In this document: positions 58,664 to 64,000 of the stretch, one piece after another
Numbering within the stretch: position 1 is the first letter of the stretch
Layout: each line of letters begins with the position of its first letter
Assembly (NCBI RefSeq): GCF_003688995.1
Contig: NZ_PENI01000024.1
Span: forward strand, 62,001-126,000
Length of the DNA stretch: 64,000 nt
Source of the DNA: Streptomyces shenzhenensis
GTDB lineage: Bacteria > Actinomycetota > Actinomycetes > Streptomycetales > Streptomycetaceae
Direction: 5' to 3'
Made by a program: the position numbers and the translations under genes
Notes under the pieces: generated by a model
What the model saw: the letters and a program-made list of their open reading frames with translations, nothing else
Told to the model about the DNA's origin: nothing
Database searches by the model: none

Positions 58664-60009
58664 TGACCGTGGAGGCCGAACTCAAGGACCACAGCCCCGA
58701 GAAGCTGCTCGCACCCGTGCTGTCGGCCTTCTGGGACGAGGACAGGTCCTGGACGCTGGACGTGTACCGCAGGCACGAGGGGTACGAGGGGCTGCGCAAG
58801 GCGCTCGCCATGTCGCCGGACGACCTGATCGCGTACGTCAAGGACTCCGGTCTGCGCGGGCGCGGCGGCGCGGGATTCCCGACGGGAATGAAATGGCAGT
58901 TCATTCCCCAGGGGGATGGAAAACCGCACTATCTAGTTGTCAACGCCGACGAATCGGAGCCCGGGACATGCAAGGACATCCCGCTCCTCTTCGCGAACCC
59001 GCATAGCCTCATCGAGGGCATTGTCATCGCGTGTTATGCCATCAGGTCGTCTCATGCCTTCATCTATCTGCGTGGTGAAGTCGTCCCCGTTCTGCGGCGG
59101 TTGCACGAGGCCGTGCGCGAGGCCCGCGCGGCCGGCTACCTCGGCGAGAACATCCTGGGCAGCGGACTCGACCTCGACCTCACCGTGCACGCCGGCGCCG
59201 GCGCGTACATCTGCGGTGAGGAGACCGCGCTGCTCGACTCGCTCGAGGGCCGCCGCGGCCAACCGCGGCTGCGTCCCCCCTTCCCTGCTGTCGAAGGGCT
59301 CTATGCCTGCCCGACTGTGGTGAATAACGTCGAATCCATCGCGTCGGTTCCCGCCATCCTGAAAAACGGCAAGGAATGGTTCAGGGCGATGGGCAGCGAG
59401 AAGTCTCCCGGCTTCACGCTCTACTCGCTCAGCGGCCACGTCGCGAGCCCCGGCCAGTACGAGGCGCCGCTCGGCATCACCCTGCGCCAGCTCCTCGACA
59501 TGAGCGGCGGGATGCGCCCCGGCCACCGCCTCAAGTTCTGGACGCCGGGCGGCTCCTCGACGCCGATGTTCACCGACGAGCACCTCGACGTCCCCCTTGA
59601 CTACGAAGGAGTGGGCGCCGCGGGTTCCATGCTCGGCACCAAGGCCCTGCAGTGCTTCGACGAGACGACCTGCGTCGTGCGCGCGGTGACCCGCTGGACC
59701 GAGTTCTACGCCCACGAGTCCTGCGGCAAGTGCACCCCCTGCCGCGAAGGAACGTACTGGCTCGTGCAGTTGCTGCGGGACATCGAGGCCGGCAAGGGTG
59801 CCATGGCCGACCTCGACAAGCTCGCCGACATCGCCGACAACATCAACGGCAAGTCCTTCTGCGCCCTCGGCGACGGCGCCGCCTCGCCGATCTTCTCCTC
59901 GCTCAAGCACTTCCGCGAGGAGTACGAGCAGCACATCACGGGCCGGGGCTGCCCCTTCGACCCGGCCAAGTCGACTGCCTGGGCCGATCGCCCGGAGGTG
60001 AACGCATGA
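58663..60009 (+). CDS. nuoF: NADH-quinone oxidoreductase subunit F (NADH- and FMN-binding)
   Basis: The 448-aa 51-kDa subunit has the NADH site RGRGGAGFPTGMKW, the FMN region AGAYICGEETALLDSLEG and N3 4Fe-4S ligands in ESCGKCTPCREGT with a distal Cys in FCALGDGA. Protein sequence is normal. The DNA is not uniform: about 58875-59080 and 59277-59400 use AT-ending codons (GAT GGA AAA, TAT CTA GTT, TGT TAT, GTG AAT AAC, CTG AAA AAC) that are rare in its neighbours, while the rest is typical. ATG 58663 is preferred over GTG 58660. Confidence 0.95.
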   Translation: MTVEAELKDHSPEKLLAPVLSAFWDEDRSWTLDVYRRHEGYEGLRKALAMSPDDLIAYVKDSGLRGRGGAGFPTGMKWQFIPQGDGKPHYLVVNADESEPGTCKDIPLLFANPHSLIEGIVIACYAIRSSHAFIYLRGEVVPVLRRLHEAVREARAAGYLGENILGSGLDLDLTVHAGAGAYICGEETALLDSLEGRRGQPRLRPPFPAVEGLYACPTVVNNVESIASVPAILKNGKEWFRAMGSEKSPGFTLYSLSGHVASPGQYEAPLGITLRQLLDMSGGMRPGHRLKFWTPGGSSTPMFTDEHLDVPLDYEGVGAAGSMLGTKALQCFDETTCVVRAVTRWTEFYAHESCGKCTPCREGTYWLVQLLRDIEAGKGAMADLDKLADIADNINGKSFCALGDGAASPIFSSLKHFREEYEQHITGRGCPFDPAKSTAWADRPEVNA

Positions 60010-62510
60010 CCGTGACCACCAGCGCTCCCTCAGGCGGGGGAGAAGCGGCGGTCCCGCCGGAGGACCTCGTCACGCTGACGATCGACGGCGTCGAGATCAG
60101 CGTGCCCAAGGGCACCCTGGTCATCCGGGCCGCCGAGCAACTCGGCATCGAGATCCCCCGCTTCTGCGACCATCCCCTCCTCGATCCGGCCGGCGCCTGC
60201 CGGCAGTGCATCGTGGAGGTCGAGGGCCAGCGCAAGCCCATGGCGTCCTGCACGATCAACTGCACGGACGGGATGGTGGTGAAGACCCAGCTCACCTCGC
60301 CGGTCGCCGAGAAGGCCCAGCACGGTGTGATGGAGCTGCTGCTCATCAACCACCCGCTGGACTGCCCGGTCTGCGACAAGGGCGGCGAGTGCCCGCTGCA
60401 GAACCAGGCGATGTCGCACGGCAACGCCGAGTCCCGCTTCGAGGGGCGCAAGCGGACCTACGAGAAGCCCGTCCCCATCTCCACGCAGGTGCTGCTCGAC
60501 CGCGAGCGGTGCGTGCTGTGCGCCCGCTGCACCCGGTTCTCCAACCAGATCGCGGGCGACCCGATGATCGAGCTGATCGAGCGGGGCGCGCTCCAGCAGG
60601 TCGGCACCGGCGAGGGCGACCCCTTCGAGTCGTACTTCTCCGGGAACACCATCCAGATCTGCCCGGTCGGCGCGCTCACGTCCGCGGCCTACCGGTTCCG
60701 CTCCCGCCCCTTCGACCTGGTGTCCTCGCCGTCCGTGTGCGAGCACTGCTCCGGCGGCTGCGCGACACGCACGGACCACCGGCGCGGCAAGGTCATGCGG
60801 CGGCTCGCCGCCAACGACCCCGAGGTCAACGAGGAGTGGATCTGCGACAAGGGGCGGTTCGCCTTCCGGTACGCCCAGTTGAAGGACCGGCTCGACACTC
60901 CTCTGGTACGCGACGCGGAGGGCGAGCTGAAGCCGGCGTCCTGGCCGGACGCCCTGCAGATCGCCGCCCAGGGGCTGCTGGCCTCGCGCGGCAGGACCGG
61001 CGTCCTCACCGGCGGTCGGCTGACCGTCGAGGACGCGTACGCCTACAGCAAGTTCGCGCGCGTGGCGCTCGACACCAACGACATCGACTTCCGCGCGCGC
61101 GTGCACAGCGGCGAGGAGGCCGACTTCCTGGCCTCCCGGGTCGCCGGCCGCGGCCGTGACCTCGACGGTACGGGCGTCACGTACACCCTGCTGGAGAAGG
61201 CCCCCGCCGTCCTGCTGGTCGGGTTCGAGTCGGAGGAGGAGGCGCCCGGCGTCTTCCTGCGGCTGCGCAAGGCCTGGCGCAAGCACAAGCAGCAGGTGTT
61301 CTCGCTGGCCACACACGCCACCCGGGGCCTGGAGAAGACCGGCGGCACGCTGCTGGCCGCGGCTCCGGGCACCGAGACCGAATGGCTGGACGCGCTCGCC
61401 AGCGGCTTCGGCCTGGAAGGCGCCGGGACCACGGCGGCCGAGGCGCTGCGCGCCGACGGCGCGGTGATCGTCGTCGGCGAGCGGCTGGCCGGGGTGGCCG
61501 GCGGCCTCACCGCCGCCGTGCGGGCCGCGGCCGCGACCGGCGCCCGGCTGGCGTGGATCCCGCGCCGGGCCGGGGAACGCGGGGCGATCGAGGCGGGCGC
61601 GCTGCCGTCACTGCTGCCGGGCGGACGGCCGGCGACCGACCCGCGCGCGCGTGAGGAGGTCGCGGCGGCCTGGGGCCTGTCCGAACTCCCGCACCGCTAC
61701 GGCCGCGACACCGGCGAGATCGTGGCCGCCGCCGCGAGCGGCGAGCTGCAGGCGCTGCTCGTCGCGGGCGTGGAGATCGCCGACCTGCCCGATCCGGCAC
61801 GCGCGCGTGGGGCACTGTCCGAGGCCGGCTTCGTGGTGTCGCTGGAACTACGGCCCAGCGAGGTCAGCGAGCACGCCGACGTCGTGCTCCCGGTCGCCGC
61901 GGTCGCCGAGAAGACCGGCACCTTCCTCAACTGGGAGGGCCGGGCCCGCTTCTTCGAGGCCGCGCTCAAGCCCGACCAGATGACCCGGCGGCTGCCGCCG
62001 ACCGACGCGCGCGTGCTGCAGATGCTGGCCGACGCCATGGACGTCCACCTGGGCCTGCCGGACCTGCGCACCACGCGCGCGGAACTGGACCGGCTCGGCG
62101 CCTGGGACGGGCCGCGGGCCGCCGATCCGCTGGAGACGGCGGCCGCGCCGCCGCGTCCGGCCGTCGGCGAGGCCCTGCTCGCCGGGCACCGGCTGCTGCT
62201 CGACCGGGGCGCCCTGCAGCAGGGCGACGAGGCGCTGGCCGGGACCCGGCACGCGGCACGCGTACGCGTGTCGGCCGCGACGGCCGCCGAGTCGGGCGTC
62301 GCGGACGGCGAGGTCCTCACCGTGACCGGCCCCGCAGGGACCGTCGAACTCCCGCTCCAGGTCACCGAGATGCCCGACCGGGTGGTGTGGCTCCCGCTGA
62401 ACTCCGTGGGCGGCGGCGTCGCCTCCGACACCGGGGCCCGGCCCGGCTCCCTCGTCCGTATCGGCCCGGCGACACCCGCCGACCAGGCCCCCAAGGAGGT
62501 GGAGGCATGA
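60006..62510 (+). CDS. nuoG: NADH-quinone oxidoreductase subunit G
   Basis: The 834-aa subunit has an N-terminal 2Fe-2S domain (CDHPLLDPAGACRQCIVEVEGQ), a His/Cys 4Fe-4S site (HPLDCPVCDKGGEC), two 4Fe-4S clusters (CVLCARCTRFS and ICPVGALTS), and the extra N7 cluster set CEHCSGGC with a distal CDKGR. A molybdopterin oxidoreductase-like domain without cofactor role follows. The C-terminal part (about 550-834) is Ala-rich and less conserved. Overlaps nuoF and nuoH by ATGA. Confidence 0.95.
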   Translation: MTVTTSAPSGGGEAAVPPEDLVTLTIDGVEISVPKGTLVIRAAEQLGIEIPRFCDHPLLDPAGACRQCIVEVEGQRKPMASCTINCTDGMVVKTQLTSPVAEKAQHGVMELLLINHPLDCPVCDKGGECPLQNQAMSHGNAESRFEGRKRTYEKPVPISTQVLLDRERCVLCARCTRFSNQIAGDPMIELIERGALQQVGTGEGDPFESYFSGNTIQICPVGALTSAAYRFRSRPFDLVSSPSVCEHCSGGCATRTDHRRGKVMRRLAANDPEVNEEWICDKGRFAFRYAQLKDRLDTPLVRDAEGELKPASWPDALQIAAQGLLASRGRTGVLTGGRLTVEDAYAYSKFARVALDTNDIDFRARVHSGEEADFLASRVAGRGRDLDGTGVTYTLLEKAPAVLLVGFESEEEAPGVFLRLRKAWRKHKQQVFSLATHATRGLEKTGGTLLAAAPGTETEWLDALASGFGLEGAGTTAAEALRADGAVIVVGERLAGVAGGLTAAVRAAAATGARLAWIPRRAGERGAIEAGALPSLLPGGRPATDPRAREEVAAAWGLSELPHRYGRDTGEIVAAAASGELQALLVAGVEIADLPDPARARGALSEAGFVVSLELRPSEVSEHADVVLPVAAVAEKTGTFLNWEGRARFFEAALKPDQMTRRLPPTDARVLQMLADAMDVHLGLPDLRTTRAELDRLGAWDGPRAADPLETAAAPPRPAVGEALLAGHRLLLDRGALQQGDEALAGTRHAARVRVSAATAAESGVADGEVLTVTGPAGTVELPLQVTEMPDRVVWLPLNSVGGGVASDTGARPGSLVRIGPATPADQAPKEVEA

Positions 62511-63868
62511 GCACCTACGTCGCCGCTGAAGACCTCTCGATGTTCGGCACCGACCCCTGGTGGCTGGTCGTCGTCAAGGCGGTGTTCTGCTTCGCCTTCC
62601 TGATGCTGACCGTGCTGTTCTCCATCGTGTGGGAGCGCAAGGTCGTCGCCTGGATGCAGCTGCGCATCGGCCCCAACCGGCACGGCCCCTGGGGCATGCT
62701 CCAGTCGCTCGCCGACGGCATCAAGCTGATGCTCAAGGAGGACGTCGTCGTCAAGCGCGCGGACAAGGTGGTCTACGTCCTCGCGCCGATCGTCGCCGCC
62801 ATCCCGGCGTTCATGGCGATCGCGGTGATCCCCTTCGGCCCGGCCGGCAACGAGGTCTCGATCTTCGGCCGGCGCACCACGATGCAGCTCACCGACCTGC
62901 CGATCGCGATGCTCTTCATCCTCGCGGTCGCCTCGGTCGGCATCTACGGCATCGTCCTCGCCGGCTGGAGCTCCGGATCGACCTACCCGCTCCTCGGCGG
63001 CCTGCGCTCCTGCGCGCAGATGATCTCCTACGAGATCGCCATGGGCGCGGCGTTCGCCTCGGTGTTCCTCTACTCGGGGTCGATGTCCACGTCGACGATC
63101 GTCGAACGGCAGCACGACCAGTGGTACATCCTGCTGCTGCCGGTCTCCTTCGTCCTCTACATCGTCACGATGATCGGCGAGACCAACCGCGCCCCCTTCG
63201 ACATGCCGGAGTCCGAGGGCGACCTGGTGGGCGGCTTCAACACCGAGTACTCGTCGATCAAGTTCGCGATGTTCATGCTCTCCGAGTACGTGAACATGGT
63301 GACGGTCTCGGCCGTGGCGACCACGCTCTTCCTCGGCGGGTGGCGGGCCCCGTGGCCGATCAGCACGTTCTGGGAGGGCGCGAACCACGGCTGGTGGCCG
63401 ATGCTCTGGTTCGTCGTCAAGGTCCAGTTGCTGCTGTTCTTCTTCATCTGGCTGCGCGGCACGCTCCCGCGCGTCCGCTACGACCAGCTGATGAAGCTCG
63501 GCTGGAAGGTCCTCATCCCGGTCTCCGTGGTGTGGCTGATGCTCGTCGCCACCGTGCGGGCCCTGCGGAACGAGAACTACAACTTCACCGACATCGCCCT
63601 CTACGTGGGCGGTGCCGTCCTCACCCTGCTGATTCTCTCCATCGTCGTCGACATGTTCATGGAGAAGGCGAAGGCGGCCGAACGGCCGGTCGGGGAACCG
63701 GGATTCGACCCGATGGCGGGCGGATTCCCCGTGCCGCCGCTGCCCGGACAGGAACTGCCACCGGTGCCGAGGCGCCGCTCGCGCCGCGAGCGGGAGCTGA
63801 TTGTCAGTGGCGGGTCGGACACTGTCAGTGACGGATCTTCGGATGGAAAGGAGGCGTCCGATGGCTGA
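62507..63868 (+). CDS. nuoH: NADH-quinone oxidoreductase subunit H
   Basis: The 453-aa membrane subunit forms the quinone entry channel. It has eight or more helices with the conserved VWERKVVAWMQLRIGPNRHGPWGMLQSLADGIKL and TMIGETNRAPFDMPESEGDLVGGFNTEYSSIKFAMFML loops. The C-terminus has a long hydrophilic tail (about 395-453) ending in a Ser/Asp/Gly-rich stretch, an actinobacterial extension. Its 3' end overlaps the nuoI start by 8 bp. Confidence 0.96.
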   Translation: MSTYVAAEDLSMFGTDPWWLVVVKAVFCFAFLMLTVLFSIVWERKVVAWMQLRIGPNRHGPWGMLQSLADGIKLMLKEDVVVKRADKVVYVLAPIVAAIPAFMAIAVIPFGPAGNEVSIFGRRTTMQLTDLPIAMLFILAVASVGIYGIVLAGWSSGSTYPLLGGLRSCAQMISYEIAMGAAFASVFLYSGSMSTSTIVERQHDQWYILLLPVSFVLYIVTMIGETNRAPFDMPESEGDLVGGFNTEYSSIKFAMFMLSEYVNMVTVSAVATTLFLGGWRAPWPISTFWEGANHGWWPMLWFVVKVQLLLFFFIWLRGTLPRVRYDQLMKLGWKVLIPVSVVWLMLVATVRALRNENYNFTDIALYVGGAVLTLLILSIVVDMFMEKAKAAERPVGEPGFDPMAGGFPVPPLPGQELPPVPRRRSRRERELIVSGGSDTVSDGSSDGKEASDG

Positions 63869-64000
63869 GGAGCCCAAGGAGACCAAGCCCGGTTTCCAGA
63901 ACCCCGTGGCCGGCTTCGGCGTGACCTTCAAGGCCATGTTCAAGAAGCGGCTGACCGAGCAGTACCCGGAACAGAAGAAGACCACGGCCCCGCGGTTCCA
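63861..64000 (+). CDS. nuoI: NADH-quinone oxidoreductase subunit I, 5' part (runs off window)
   Basis: ATG 63861 follows a near-perfect AAAGGAGG. The visible product, MAEEPKETKPGFQNPVAGFG and on to KKTTAPRF, matches the N-terminus of actinobacterial NuoI, which carries two 4Fe-4S clusters further on, outside the window. Operon order also demands nuoI here. Confidence 0.9.
   Translation, partial: MAEEPKETKPGFQNPVAGFGVTFKAMFKKRLTEQYPEQKKTTAPRF

Overview
The window is a high-GC actinobacterial chromosome segment, almost certainly Streptomyces. GC-saturated third codon positions, frequent GTG starts, ATGA/GTGA overlaps, the futalosine menaquinone genes, a Streptomyces-type Tad locus and familiar Streptomyces intergenic repeats all point that way. 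From memory of gene order it corresponds to the S. coelicolor SCO4491-SCO4570 neighbourhood; no comparison was run. No rRNA, tRNA, CRISPR array, transposase or integrase was found.

Layout. (1) 1-3.1 kb: menaquinone genes mqnP (5' cut), ubiX, an Lrp/AsnC regulator and mqnE. (2) 3.1-12.3 kb: a repeat-rich gap, a GNAT enzyme, a DUF4229 membrane protein, a TetR regulator, then a fatty-acid set (MaoC hydratase, two-domain FabG, thiolase, acyl-CoA synthetase), a broken methyltransferase gene full of intergenic repeats, and a cold-shock gene. (3) 12.5-15.2 kb: mqnA and a membrane Ser/Thr kinase. (4) 15.2-29.9 kb: a type VII secretion locus. It has a 1534-aa ubiquitin/FHA/FtsK ATPase resembling EssC/YukBA, a WXG100-like protein, and two cargo-like modules, each with a small Esx-like protein, a larger protein with a T7SS-type N-terminal domain, and beta-rich accessory proteins. 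Lipoprotein, secreted and PH-like genes lie among them. (5) 30-40.9 kb: a Tad pilus operon (CpaB, TadZ, TadA, TadB, TadC, Flp pilin, two TadE-like, one TadG-like) ending in a 998-aa LysM/BTAD-like protein and the prepilin peptidase. (6) 41-53.2 kb: mqnC with a small amidohydrolase-like partner, a GH18-like lipoprotein, a polysaccharide deacetylase-glycosyltransferase fusion with an acyltransferase, menG, a PASTA protein, menJ, peptide deformylase and a Tat-exported FAD oxidoreductase. (7) 53.2-64 kb: a secreted NlpC/P60 hydrolase, a regulatory region with a Rex-type operator, and nuoA-nuoH plus the start of nuoI.

How it fits together. Menaquinone synthesis (mqnA, mqnC, mqnE, mqnP, ubiX, menG, menJ) is spread through the window and sits beside complex I, the enzyme that reduces menaquinone. 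The envelope genes form three further groups: protein export (type VII), adhesion (Tad), and exopolysaccharide or wall modification.

The least explained part is the type VII locus, with its EssC-like motor, a 9-bp minisatellite inside that motor gene, Esx-like proteins with [YF]xxxD tails and degenerate WXG motifs, and three related P-x-x-[FW]-F proteins. The other recurrent signal is a TANNNT-type -10 hexamer placed exactly 6 nt before the start codon of several genes, which implies leaderless transcripts.
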